Source of the DNA: Acidimicrobiia bacterium
GTDB lineage: Bacteria > Actinomycetota > Acidimicrobiia > IMCC26256 > JAMXLJ01
Direction of reading: 5' to 3'
Assembly: GCA_035651955.1 (NCBI GenBank)
Contig: DASRES010000003.1
Location: 1 to 64,000, forward strand
Length of the DNA: 64,000 bases
Part shown: positions 54,010 through 62,054 of the stretch, in pieces
How positions within the stretch are numbered: the stretch's first letter is position 1
Layout: each line of letters begins with the position of its first letter
The notes under the pieces: model-generated
Database searches by the model: none
What the model was told of the DNA's origin: nothing
What the model saw: the letters and a program-made list of their open reading frames with translations, nothing else
Made by a program: the position numbers and the translations under genes

Positions 54010-54527
54010 GCCAACGCGTGTTGCTCGATCCGACGGGCGAGCTCGCACCCACGACGCGTGCACGCGCGGCGCGGCCGGCGTCGCTCGACGGGAAGGTCGT
54101 CGGCCTGCTGGACATCGCCAAGGCGCGCGGGAACGTGTTCCTGGACCGCGTCGAGGAACAGCTCGCGGGACGGGGGCTGACCGTGAAGCGCTTCGCGAAG
54201 CCGACGTTCACGAAGCCTGCGCCCATCGACCTCCGTCACGAGATCGCGACACAGTGCGACGTCGTGATCGAGGCGCTCGCGGACTGAGGCTCGTGCACGT
54301 CGTGCAGTGTGCACGACATCGTCGATCTCGAGAGTCGGGGCCTGCCGTCCGTGATGATCGCGTCGTCGGCGTTCGTCGACGCCGCGAGCGTGCAGGCGGA
54401 CGCACTGGGTGCCGACCCGGCCCGCGTGTTCGTCCCGCACCCGATCCAGGACCGCACCGACGACGAGGTCCGGGCACTGGCCGACGGCGCGATCGATGAC
54501 ATCGTGCGTAACCTCACGGCCGGCTAG
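54006..54527 (+). CDS. UGSC-family selenoprotein with in-frame TGA read as selenocysteine
   Basis: The frame opens at GTG 54006 (overlapping the previous TGA) and meets TGA at 54285-54287. It continues without a break and with the same high-GC codon use to a TAG at 54525-54527. Read through, it gives 173 residues with Sec94 in the motif U-G-S-C-T-S-C followed by SVHDIVDLESRGLPSVMI. This motif names the known UGSC (seleno)protein family, whose function is unknown. A perfect 8-bp hairpin starts 3 bases after the TGA, as expected for a bacterial SECIS. A simple gene call would end at 54287. It is second in a four-gene operon. Confidence 0.85.
54285..54316 (+). promoter_or_regulatory. Candidate bacterial SECIS element
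   Basis: TGA (54285-54287) and GGC are followed by TCGTGCAC (54291-54298), a 10-base loop GTCGTGCAGT and GTGCACGA (54309-54316), forming a perfect 8-bp stem. The apical loop lies about 14-23 bases from the TGA and contains G and T residues, within the range known for bacterial SECIS hairpins bound by SelB. Confidence 0.75.
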
Positions 54528-54547
54528 CGGGACGACAGGAGCGCCGA

Positions 54548-55258
54548 ATGCTGTTCGTGCACGAGGTCCACCGGGTCGCGGGCGCACGCGAGCACGAGTT
54601 CGAGACCGCGTACCGTGAGGGCTGGATGCCGGCGCTCGCGCGCGACGACGACGCACGGCTGCTCTACTTCCTGCACCACGCGCACGGCAGCGGGCGCGCG
54701 TACGTCGTCGTGACGATCACCGTGGTGCGCGACGGCGCCGCGTATCAGCGTCTCGTCGAGCGCGTGCAGACCGGCGACCTGCGCGAGTGGGCGGCCGCGA
54801 TCGATCGGAACCGGCACGGCGTCGACGGAAAGGTCCTCGTCCAGGTTCCGTGGTCGCCGATGCACGCGCTCGACCTCGCGACGATTCCCGTCGAGGGAGG
54901 CGAGCGCCCGCTGTCCTTGTTCATGGAGGACACCGCGTGGCCGCACGAGGCGATGCTCGACGAGTACTTGACCGCCGCGCACGACCACTACGCGCCGAGC
55001 CTCGCCGAAGGCCGTCACGGGGGGCGCGCGCTGCTCGAGCTGCAGGCCGTGTTCCAGACCGCGTGGGGTTCGGGTCGCCGGCGCGAGGTCGTGCTGTGGC
55101 AGAAGGTGATCGAGCCGTCGCGCATCTCCGGGCTGCTCACGACCGAGATCCCGGCCGAGCATCGTGGGCCGGGCACCTGGATGCACGACGCGCTGCGCGT
55201 GCGCGACGACTGGGAGAGCCGACTGCTCCGCACGTCTTCGTGGTCACCTCTCTGCTGA
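54548..55258 (+). CDS. NIPSNAP/ABM-like protein of the UGSC operon
   Basis: The 236-residue protein appears to hold two alpha+beta barrel-like halves, the first starting LFVHEVHRVAGAREHEFETAY and the second around SLFMEDTAWPHEAMLDEYL, with long aromatic-rich strands. The pattern resembles NIPSNAP proteins, a fold used for small-molecule binding, but the match is loose. AGGAG sits well before the ATG. It follows the selenoprotein gene by 20 bases and is therefore probably in the same operon. Function unknown. Confidence 0.65.
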   Translation: MLFVHEVHRVAGAREHEFETAYREGWMPALARDDDARLLYFLHHAHGSGRAYVVVTITVVRDGAAYQRLVERVQTGDLREWAAAIDRNRHGVDGKVLVQVPWSPMHALDLATIPVEGGERPLSLFMEDTAWPHEAMLDEYLTAAHDHYAPSLAEGRHGGRALLELQAVFQTAWGSGRRREVVLWQKVIEPSRISGLLTTEIPAEHRGPGTWMHDALRVRDDWESRLLRTSSWSPLC

Positions 55259-55262
55259 GCAC

Positions 55263-56033
55263 TTGAGCACCCGCCCGACCGTCGTCATCCTGCACGGGCA
55301 ACCGGGCAGCGCCGTCGACTCCGTGCGGCTGCGGCGCGCGCTCCCGTCGTCGGTCGACGTGCTCGCGCCCGACCGCCCCGGCTACGGCGCGAACCCGTCG
55401 CCGCCGACCGGGTTCTTCGGGAATGCATGCGCAGTGGTCTCGTTGCTCGACGACGCGGGGATCGCCGCTGCGACGCTCGTCGGCCACAGCTGGGGTGGCG
55501 GGGTCGCGCTCGCGGTCGCGCAGCGGTTCCCCGAGCGCGTCGACTCGCTCGTGCTCGCCGCGTCGGTCGGTCCGGACTGTCTCAACTGGGTCGACCGTGT
55601 GCTCGCCATGCCGGGTGTCGGCGAGGTGCTGGTCGCGCCCGCGTTCGTGCTCGGTGGGCAGCTCGCGCGCCGGCGCCTGCGGCGCGCGGTCGGTCTCGAT
55701 GCGATCGACGACGACGCGCGGCGCGCCGCGGAGGCGTCGATCGCCGGCGCGCAACGGCGGCCGACGTGGCGCAGCTTCCTCGTCGAGCAACGCGCGCTCT
55801 ACACCGAGCTGCCTGCGGTGAACGCCTCGTTGCGCGACGTGCGCGCACCGACCGCCGTCGTGACGGGAACTCGAGACCACTTCGTACCGGCCGCGACGGC
55901 CGGCATGCTCGCCGACGCGATCCCCGACGCGCAGCTCGTCGAGGTGGACGGCATCGGTCACCTGCTCCCGGTGCGCGCGCCCGCCGCGCTGGCGCGCGTA
56001 GTGCTGGAGACGATCGAGCGCGCTCGGCGTTGA
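55263..56033 (+). CDS. Alpha/beta-hydrolase fold enzyme
   Basis: The 256-residue protein has VVILHGQPGSAVDS (oxyanion hole), APDRPGYGANP, the nucleophile Ser in VGHSWGGGVALAVA (about 75-88), the acid in VVTGTRDHFVP and the catalytic His in GIGHLLPVRAP. It may be an esterase, haloalkane-type hydrolase or C-C hydrolase. No ATG or GTG is in range, so TTG 55263, 4 bases after the preceding stop, is the likely start. It closes the UGSC gene group. Confidence 0.85.
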   Translation: MSTRPTVVILHGQPGSAVDSVRLRRALPSSVDVLAPDRPGYGANPSPPTGFFGNACAVVSLLDDAGIAAATLVGHSWGGGVALAVAQRFPERVDSLVLAASVGPDCLNWVDRVLAMPGVGEVLVAPAFVLGGQLARRRLRRAVGLDAIDDDARRAAEASIAGAQRRPTWRSFLVEQRALYTELPAVNASLRDVRAPTAVVTGTRDHFVPAATAGMLADAIPDAQLVEVDGIGHLLPVRAPAALARVVLETIERARR

Positions 56034-56045
56034 CGCGGTCAGTGG

Positions 56046-56681
56046 ATGACGGCAGCTGCGCGTTGCGCGTCGGCCTTCGAGTTCACGAAGGCGCGTCGGG
56101 AAGGGCGGCGGGAGGAGCGCGACGCGTACGCGTTCGACGCCTTCGTCCGCGTCTTCCAGGAACACGACCAGCAACCGGATGACGGCACGAACAAGCGCCG
56201 GCATCGCTGCCCGTCGTACCTGTCGATCCTCCGCCTCGACTACGAAGCGCTGCTGCGCGGCTACCTCGCCGGTGACGAGCTGTGCGAGATCGCCGGGCTC
56301 GGCCCCGTCCCCGTCACCACCGCGCGAACGCTCCTTGGCGACAGCATCCTCAAGCTCGTGCTCACCAAGGGTGAGGACGTCGCCAACGTCACCCACCTCG
56401 GGCGCGGCCCGAAGATCGCGCAGAAGATCGCCTTGCTGTGGCAATCACCGTGTTGCAGCGTCGACGGCTGCACCCGCACGCGGATCGAGTTCGACCACCG
56501 CGAACCTCGGGCGAACACGAGGCACACCAGGCTCGACGAGCTCGACGCGCTCTGCGCGTTCCACCACCACCTCAAGCACCGCGACGGCTGGGCCCTCGTC
56601 GACGGCACCGGCAAACGCCCCATGGTGCCGCCCGACCACCGGCACCACCCCAAGAACCGGCCCAAGGCCGACACCGGATGA
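56046..56681 (+). pseudogene. N-terminally truncated HNH endonuclease-domain gene
   Basis: The 211-residue frame aligns with only the C-terminal part of the long actinobacterial DUF222-like HNH proteins: CEIAGLGPVPVTTARTLLGD, a degenerate linker, then SVDGCTRTRIEFDHREPR and LDALCAFHHHLKHRDGWAL. The roughly 200-residue N-terminal domain is missing and the upstream gene leaves no space for it. The HNH core keeps its His residues, so residual nuclease function is possible, but it looks like a gene remnant. Its stop overlaps the start of the methyltransferase gene. Confidence 0.6.
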
Positions 56682-57427
56682 CCGCGATCCCGGAGTTCAC
56701 GGACCCTCGCCTGGTGGCCGTGTACGACGCGCTCAATCAGTACCCGCGCAAGACGCAGCCCGAGTTCTACGCGCAGCTCGCGCGCGACGTCGACGCACGT
56801 CTCATCGTCGACCTCGGGTGCGGCACCGGGCTCATCACGCGCGCCCTCGCCGCTGCGGGCCACGGCGTCATCGGCGTCGATCCCAATCGGCTCATGCTCG
56901 ACGTCGCGCGTCGCGGTCGACACGGCGATCACGTGCGCTGGATCGAGGGCGGCGCACACGACATCGGTGTGACCGGCGCCGACCTCGCGATCATGACGGG
57001 TCACGTGGCGCAGTTCTTCGTGCGCGACGACGAGTGGAGCAGCGCGCTCGACACACTCCGCGCTGCCTTGCGCACCGGTGGGCGGCTGGCGTTCGAGACG
57101 CGCAACCCCGGCGCACGCGAATGGGAGCACTGGACGCGGGAGCGAGCGCGCACGGTCGTCGACCCGACGGCCGGCCCGATCGAGACGTGGACCGACGTCC
57201 ACGACGTCCGCGCCGGAGTCGTCTCGTGCACGACCCACTACGTCTTCGCGGCGAGCGGCGAGGAGTTGGTGTCCCCGGTGCAGCTCCGCTTCCACACCCG
57301 CGACGAGCTCGCCGCATCGCTTGCGGCCGCGGGGTTCGAGCTCGACCACCTGTACGGCGACTGGGACCGGCGACCGGCCGGCCCGACGACACCGGAGCTG
57401 ATCGTCGTTGCGACTACATCTCGGTGA
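56678..57427 (+). CDS. Class I SAM-dependent methyltransferase
   Basis: The 249-residue protein has motif I LIVDLGCGTGLITRALA (about 42-58), GVIGVDPNRLMLDVARR, ADLAIMTGHVAQFF and a C-terminal domain with LRFHTRDELAASLAAAGF, typical of ubiquinone/sarcosine-type small-molecule methyltransferases. The substrate is unknown. The ATG overlaps the TGA of the truncated HNH gene, and the 3' end overlaps the convergent PIG-L gene by 14 bases. Confidence 0.87.
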   Translation: MTAIPEFTDPRLVAVYDALNQYPRKTQPEFYAQLARDVDARLIVDLGCGTGLITRALAAAGHGVIGVDPNRLMLDVARRGRHGDHVRWIEGGAHDIGVTGADLAIMTGHVAQFFVRDDEWSSALDTLRAALRTGGRLAFETRNPGAREWEHWTRERARTVVDPTAGPIETWTDVHDVRAGVVSCTTHYVFAASGEELVSPVQLRFHTRDELAASLAAAGFELDHLYGDWDRRPAGPTTPELIVVATTSR

Positions 57428-58205
57428 GGGACTCCCAGCCGGCGGGCGGGGCGGCGAGGCGCCAGCACTGCTCCGGGACGGGCGCGGCGAGGCGGTCGTG
57501 GACGCACCAGTCGGCCTCGAGCGCGAGGAGCTGCGAGGCGTAGTGGGACATCGCGGCGAGCTTCCGGTCGAGGCCGCGGTCGACGATCGGCGCGACCGGC
57601 GTCGGCCACAGCCGGGCCCGGAACATCTGCGAGACGCGCCACGCGAGCATCCCGGGGATGTGCTTGTAGCCCTGGTCCTCGTAACAGAACCACGACGGCT
57701 CCGGGAACCGCTCGCGGACGATGCGGGCCGCCTGGTGCGTGACGTCGTGGTCCGGGTTGGCCAGACCGAACGGGATGAACACCGCGGTCGGGTTCGCGGC
57801 GCGCATCGCGGCTTCGAGCGTCGCGACGATCGCGCCGGGCTGCACCCACTCGTCGCGAGGCAGGTACTGGTGCTCGACGTGATCGAGCCAGACCGGTGTC
57901 GCGCCGAGCTCCGCGAGCGCCTTGCCGTCCTCGTCACGGCGCGCGGCGATCACGTCGTCGCCCGTGTGGAACCCGGCCAACGTGTCCCAGCGCGTCATCG
58001 GGTCGGGGTACTCGGGCGGCTCGCCCGCGAACACCGTCACGACCGTCGCGCCGGGATGCGCGGCCATGAACTGACCGAGACCGAGCACCGCGTCGTCGAG
58101 GTGCGGCGACACCACGACGACGCGCTCGAGCTCCGCATCGGTCACCATGCCCCACTCCCGCATCGGGGCGTCCTCGGCTCGCACCATGGCCGTGGAGCAT
58201 GTCAC
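57414..58205 (-). CDS. PIG-L family deacetylase
   Basis: The 263-residue protein has the zinc motif VVVVSPHLDDAVLGLGQ (His-x-Asp-Asp) and the second ligand region in ANPDHDVTHQAAR, which mark LmbE/PIG-L N-deacetylases such as MshB and Mca of mycothiol metabolism. The substrate is probably an N-acylated sugar or related conjugate. Several in-frame ATGs (58205, 58187, 58163, 58148) make the start uncertain; the longest is given. It is divergent from a MarR gene, whose product may control it. Confidence 0.85.
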   Translation of the reverse strand: MTCSTAMVRAEDAPMREWGMVTDAELERVVVVSPHLDDAVLGLGQFMAAHPGATVVTVFAGEPPEYPDPMTRWDTLAGFHTGDDVIAARRDEDGKALAELGATPVWLDHVEHQYLPRDEWVQPGAIVATLEAAMRAANPTAVFIPFGLANPDHDVTHQAARIVRERFPEPSWFCYEDQGYKHIPGMLAWRVSQMFRARLWPTPVAPIVDRGLDRKLAAMSHYASQLLALEADWCVHDRLAAPVPEQCWRLAAPPAGWESLTEM

Positions 58206-58254
58206 GCACCGACGGCCGCGTCATCTGAACAAAAGTTCGCTAGACTAAGTACTT
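58206..58254. promoter_or_regulatory. MarR promoter and candidate operator
   Basis: The gap is AT-rich for this genome. TAGACT at 58241-58246 lies 8 bases before the MarR GTG, giving a leaderless transcript. The palindrome AAGTACTT (58247-58254) follows it, and an AAGT copy at 58233-58236 makes a wider dyad around the -10 box. This fits autorepression by MarR and possibly control of the divergent PIG-L gene. Confidence 0.5.
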
Positions 58255-58710
58255 GTGACGACGACCAGGCCGTCGACCCGGACGTCATCGGAGCTCGCGG
58301 CGCGACTGCGCCTCGTCGTGACGCGCTTGTCGCGACAGCTCCGGCAACGGGCCGAGATCGGCATCAGCCCGACGCAGATGTCCGCGCTCGCGGCGATCGA
58401 GCGTCACGGCTCGATGACGCTCGGCGAGCTCGCCGCGCACGAACGCGTGCAGCCGCCGAGCATCACCGCGGTCGTCACCCGGCTCGAGGAGCAGGGACTC
58501 GTCGCGCGACGCCCCGACCCGAACGACCGTCGCGTCGCGCGCGTCGAGGCGACCCGGGACGGCCACAAGCTCGTCGCCCGGAGCCGCAGCCGCAAGGACG
58601 CCGAGCTCGATCGGCGGCTGCGCGCGCTGACCGATGACGAGCGCGCGACGCTCGCCGACGCGACCGAGATCCTCGAACGGTTGGTCGAAGCCGAGCAGGA
58701 ACCGGACTAG
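58255..58710 (+). CDS. MarR-family transcriptional regulator
   Basis: The 151-residue protein has the MarR winged helix: ISPTQMSALAAIERHGSMTL, GELAAHERVQPPSITAVVTRLEEQGLV and the wing ARRPDPNDRRVARVEATRDG, followed by a dimerisation helix (about 115-148). It is divergent from the PIG-L gene. An IS481 element has inserted exactly at its stop codon, but the target duplication keeps the TAG, so the protein is intact. Confidence 0.92.
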   Translation: MTTTRPSTRTSSELAARLRLVVTRLSRQLRQRAEIGISPTQMSALAAIERHGSMTLGELAAHERVQPPSITAVVTRLEEQGLVARRPDPNDRRVARVEATRDGHKLVARSRSRKDAELDRRLRALTDDERATLADATEILERLVEAEQEPD

Positions 58711-59699
58711 GTGTGCTGCCCCGCCACGTTGTTGACACGGCTGATGGGCGGACGGCCGTTGAGGGCGGTGTGGGCGCGGTGGTGATTGTAGAGATGGAGC
58801 CATCGTGCGAGCGCGGCGGTGCGGGCGTGTTCGCTGCGGTAGACGCGCACGTAGGCCCATTCGTCGACGAGTGTGCGGTTGAACCGTTCGACCTTGCCGT
58901 TCCAGGCGGGCCGACGTGGCGGGAGCCGATGGTGGCGGGCGCCAGTGGCGGTGATGGCCGCGCTGAACGCGTGGGCCTTGTAGCAGGAGCCGTTGTCGGT
59001 CTGGACGAGCTCGACCGTGACTCCGTGCTCGGCGAACCATGCGTGCGCGCGGTGCCAGAACGCGATCGCGGTCGCGGCTTTCTCGTCGGCGAGGACTTCG
59101 CTGTAGGCGAGGCGGCTGTAGCTGTCGATCGCGGTGTGGATGAACGCGTACCCGACCATGGTCGTGCGGTGATGCACGACGTTGCCGCGTCCATGCGCCC
59201 GCCAGCCGCCGCCGGGTGGGATCCGACCGAGTTTCTTCACGTCCATCTGCACCTGCTCACCCGGACGGGTATGGGTGATTCGACGCCGGATGACGGTGCC
59301 GGTCGGGCGGTCCATCCAGGCGAGACGGTTCAGCCCGCGCCGGCACAACACGCGATGCACCGTCGAGGTAGGCAGCTCGAGGATCCCGCCGATACGAGCT
59401 GGGCCGAGCTTGCGCGACCGTCGCAACTGCTCGACGCGTCGCTCCACGCGCCGCGGTGTGCGCGTCGGACTGCGACGCGGTCGGCTGGGGCGATCCGCCA
59501 GGCCTGCGTTCCCGAAGCGGCGCCACCGTCCCCACCACTTGTAGGCCGTCTGTCGCGAGATCCCCATCTCATCGGCGACATGCGCAATCGGCCTGCCCTG
59601 CTGGATACGGTCGATCAGCAGCCGGCGACCATGCACCGTGAGTCGAGCGTTAGCGTGCACCAGAGCCTCCCGAGGTTGGGCGTGTGTGTTGGCACCCAC
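58707..59699 (-). CDS. IS481-family transposase
   Basis: The 330-residue protein has an N-terminal helix-turn-helix (HVADEMGISRQTAYKWWGRW) and a DDE core: Asp in EQVQMDVKKLGRI, Asp in VELVQTDNGSCY and Glu in AWNGKVERFNRTLVDEW. The frame is intact. Its TAG stop (58709-58707) lies outside the IS, in the ACTAGG target duplication, so the element itself does not encode a stop codon. Confidence 0.94.
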   Translation of the reverse strand: MGANTHAQPREALVHANARLTVHGRRLLIDRIQQGRPIAHVADEMGISRQTAYKWWGRWRRFGNAGLADRPSRPRRSPTRTPRRVERRVEQLRRSRKLGPARIGGILELPTSTVHRVLCRRGLNRLAWMDRPTGTVIRRRITHTRPGEQVQMDVKKLGRIPPGGGWRAHGRGNVVHHRTTMVGYAFIHTAIDSYSRLAYSEVLADEKAATAIAFWHRAHAWFAEHGVTVELVQTDNGSCYKAHAFSAAITATGARHHRLPPRRPAWNGKVERFNRTLVDEWAYVRVYRSEHARTAALARWLHLYNHHRAHTALNGRPPISRVNNVAGQHT

Positions 59700-59766
59700 A
59701 CCCTCCCTCGGAGGCTCGTTTCATTCGCGGATCTCGGACGTGTCAACAACGTCCGTGGTCAGGACA
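58712..59766. mobile_element. Complete IS481-family insertion sequence (1055 bp)
   Basis: The left end begins TGTGCTGCCCC and the right end, read inward, begins TGTCCTGACCA. Both ends share a perfect 14-base block ACGTTGTTGACACG (58726-58739 and the complement of 59739-59752). The 6-base target duplication ACTAGG flanks it (58706-58711 and 59767-59772). Intact ends, duplication and transposase suggest a recent insertion, between the MarR gene and the secreted hydrolase gene. Confidence 0.92.
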
Positions 59767-59780
59767 ACTAGGGACTCCAG

Positions 59781-62021
59781 CTAGACCGACGACTGCCACG
59801 GCGGGCCGCCGGGCACGCCGATGACCGAGCCGTCGTGCTGCAGGAAGGCGAGCGCCTGTGCGCCGACCCGCGGCTCCTGGCTCCCCTTGCCGTGCGGGTC
59901 CTGCCCGTACTGCGGGCCAGCCGGGGGCAGGTCGGTCGTCGGCGGAGGCGGGTTCCCGTAGTCCCACATCACCAGCGCGGACCCCGGCCACGGCAGACGG
60001 GGCGCTGTCGCGATGCCCCAGAACGGCACGACGTCCGTGCTGCGGCCCGGCGCGAGCCCGGGGACGACGAGTGGGACCCCCGCGGTCCGTGCCTCGGTCT
60101 CGGTCGCGATGTTCGCGACCTGGTGGTCGCCGAACGCCTCGATCATGAGCACGGTGTGGTTCGGCGTGCGCGGGTACGGGTCGCGCACGAGGTGCTGCGC
60201 GTAGCCGTCTCCCTCGCCGCGGTCCCACAGCATCTGGTCGAGCGCCTGGACGAACAGCTGGTCCAGCGCGTCGGGGTACGCGGCCTTCGCGATCACCGAG
60301 TACTGCGTGTAGTCGACGCTGCGGTCGAGCAGCGTGGAGTAGTTCATGCCCGGTACGCCGAGCACGGCGCGCGTCCACTCGGTCGAGATCGCGGTCGCGG
60401 CGCCGCCGATGATCCCGCCCTGGCTGTTGCCGTTGAAGAACACCTCGCCGGTCGCGAGCACCGGCTTCCCGCCCGCCCGGAACGCCGAGTTGCCCGCGAA
60501 GCCGCGCGGGTCCTTCATGAGCCGGGCGAGGAACTGGAAGTCGAGGATGCCCTGCTGCAGGCGGTCGGCGAGGGTCGGGAAGCGCGACGCGTCCTGCAGG
60601 ACCGCGACGACGTTCCCGACGTCGCCGCTCGACATGCCGATCCAGTCGGTCGCGCACTCGACCGCGTCCCCCGCGTTCGCGAGCGCAGCGAAGGCCAACA
60701 CCTCGCTCCTGCTCCCGAGCAGCCCGTGGCCGTAGACGATCCCCCGCCCAGGTCGCGTCGTCGCGGCGCGCGGCACGATGCAGAGGTACGGCGCGTGGTA
60801 CACGCCGTTGCGGACGGGCAGCCCGTCCGGACCGTCGACGAAGCGGGTTCCCGGCTCGCCCGCGTCGCTGAGGTACAGCGGGACGGCGAACGTCCCGGAC
60901 ACGACGCGCAGCAGGTTCGGGTTCGGCGCCTCCTGCACGGAGTCGACGGTGAACGACGGCACGCCGCCGTGCAACGACGCGAACGCGTCGTCACGGATGT
61001 GCAGCAGCCGCTCGCTCAGGCTCCGCTCGCTCGCGATCGTGAAGTCCCACGCCAGGTACAGATCCGAACGCGCGACATCCGCCCGGGCCAGCGTCCGGAA
61101 CACGGACTCCAGGTGCGCACGCCGGCCCTCGACCGTCGGGATGAACGTCGGGATCCGGTCGCGGTAGAGCTGGAAGGCGCGGCTCGCGGCGATCGGCGCG
61201 CCCGACGTGTCGACGAGGTGCCGGAACGCGACGACGTAGCGGTGACCCTCGAGGAAGTTGCGCGCCGGCCGCACGATCAGCGCGCGCTGCGCGTCGTTCG
61301 GCGCGTTGGCGTCGAGCTCCGCGAAGTACGGCCAGTGCGCGCCGGTGTCGGCGTCGACGAGCACGATCGGCGCGTCCGGCGCGAGCGAGTGTCCGATGTC
61401 GGTGACGTTCGCGATCCCAGACCGGGCGGGATCGACGCCCGGGATCTGGACGAGGATCTCGCTGCCGGGGCTGAACCCGTCGTTGCGGTTCCACTCCGTC
61501 GGGTCGACGTGCACCCCCGCGGTGTTCGCGGGGAGCGACGCGGCCGTGAGGTTCACGCGCCGGCCGGTGTCGGTGTGGTGGTCGGGCACCGTGAACCAGT
61601 CGTCGGGGAACGGCAGCATGCAGCGGCTCTGCCCGAGGAACTCGCACCCAGGCGACGCGCTGACCGCGGGCTCCCAGGAGACGACGACGGAGTCGCGCCC
61701 ATGACGGCCGGCGGACGCGTCGATGCGGTCGATCCCGGGGACCAGGTCGGCAGCCTGCAACGTGCCGCGCAGGTGGTCGCCCTGGCGCGCGAGGCGGGCG
61801 GTCACGTCGTGCACGACGCCACCTGCGCCCGTCACGGTGACGCGCACGGAGTCGCGACCGGTCTCGACGTCGACGGGCAGCACGCCGTTCGCAGAGACCT
61901 GCGTGTGCGTGGCCGGGGCGTCGATCTCGACGCGCCCGCGGTGCCGTGCCGACGCGTACGCGGGCACCGCGGTCAGCGGAACGAGCGCGAGCGCGGCCAG
62001 AAACGTTCCGAGTCGTCGCAC
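59781..62021 (-). CDS. Large secreted alpha/beta-hydrolase-like protein
   Basis: The 746-residue protein has a signal peptide (RRLGTFLAALALVPLTAVPAYA) and an N-terminal beta domain. A long C-terminal hydrolase-like domain carries GIVYGHGLLGSRSEVLAFA and the nucleophile elbow VFFNGNSQGGIIGGAA (near residue 555). The final part contains MIEAFGDHQV, a candidate catalytic-His region. It resembles large extracellular esterases or lipases of actinobacteria. It starts with GTG, and TACGCT (62034-62029) is 7 bases upstream. The adjacent IS481 ends 14 bases beyond its stop. Confidence 0.8.
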   Translation of the reverse strand: MRRLGTFLAALALVPLTAVPAYASARHRGRVEIDAPATHTQVSANGVLPVDVETGRDSVRVTVTGAGGVVHDVTARLARQGDHLRGTLQAADLVPGIDRIDASAGRHGRDSVVVSWEPAVSASPGCEFLGQSRCMLPFPDDWFTVPDHHTDTGRRVNLTAASLPANTAGVHVDPTEWNRNDGFSPGSEILVQIPGVDPARSGIANVTDIGHSLAPDAPIVLVDADTGAHWPYFAELDANAPNDAQRALIVRPARNFLEGHRYVVAFRHLVDTSGAPIAASRAFQLYRDRIPTFIPTVEGRRAHLESVFRTLARADVARSDLYLAWDFTIASERSLSERLLHIRDDAFASLHGGVPSFTVDSVQEAPNPNLLRVVSGTFAVPLYLSDAGEPGTRFVDGPDGLPVRNGVYHAPYLCIVPRAATTRPGRGIVYGHGLLGSRSEVLAFAALANAGDAVECATDWIGMSSGDVGNVVAVLQDASRFPTLADRLQQGILDFQFLARLMKDPRGFAGNSAFRAGGKPVLATGEVFFNGNSQGGIIGGAATAISTEWTRAVLGVPGMNYSTLLDRSVDYTQYSVIAKAAYPDALDQLFVQALDQMLWDRGEGDGYAQHLVRDPYPRTPNHTVLMIEAFGDHQVANIATETEARTAGVPLVVPGLAPGRSTDVVPFWGIATAPRLPWPGSALVMWDYGNPPPPTTDLPPAGPQYGQDPHGKGSQEPRVGAQALAFLQHDGSVIGVPGGPPWQSSV

Positions 62022-62054
62022 GAGTCGGAGCGTACGGATGGCCGCGCGCGAGCG

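Noticed and set aside
54309-54527. Separate small gene starting at GTG 54309
   Set aside because: It is in the same frame as the selenoprotein and starts inside the hairpin after the TGA. It is better explained as the C-terminal half of the Sec protein.
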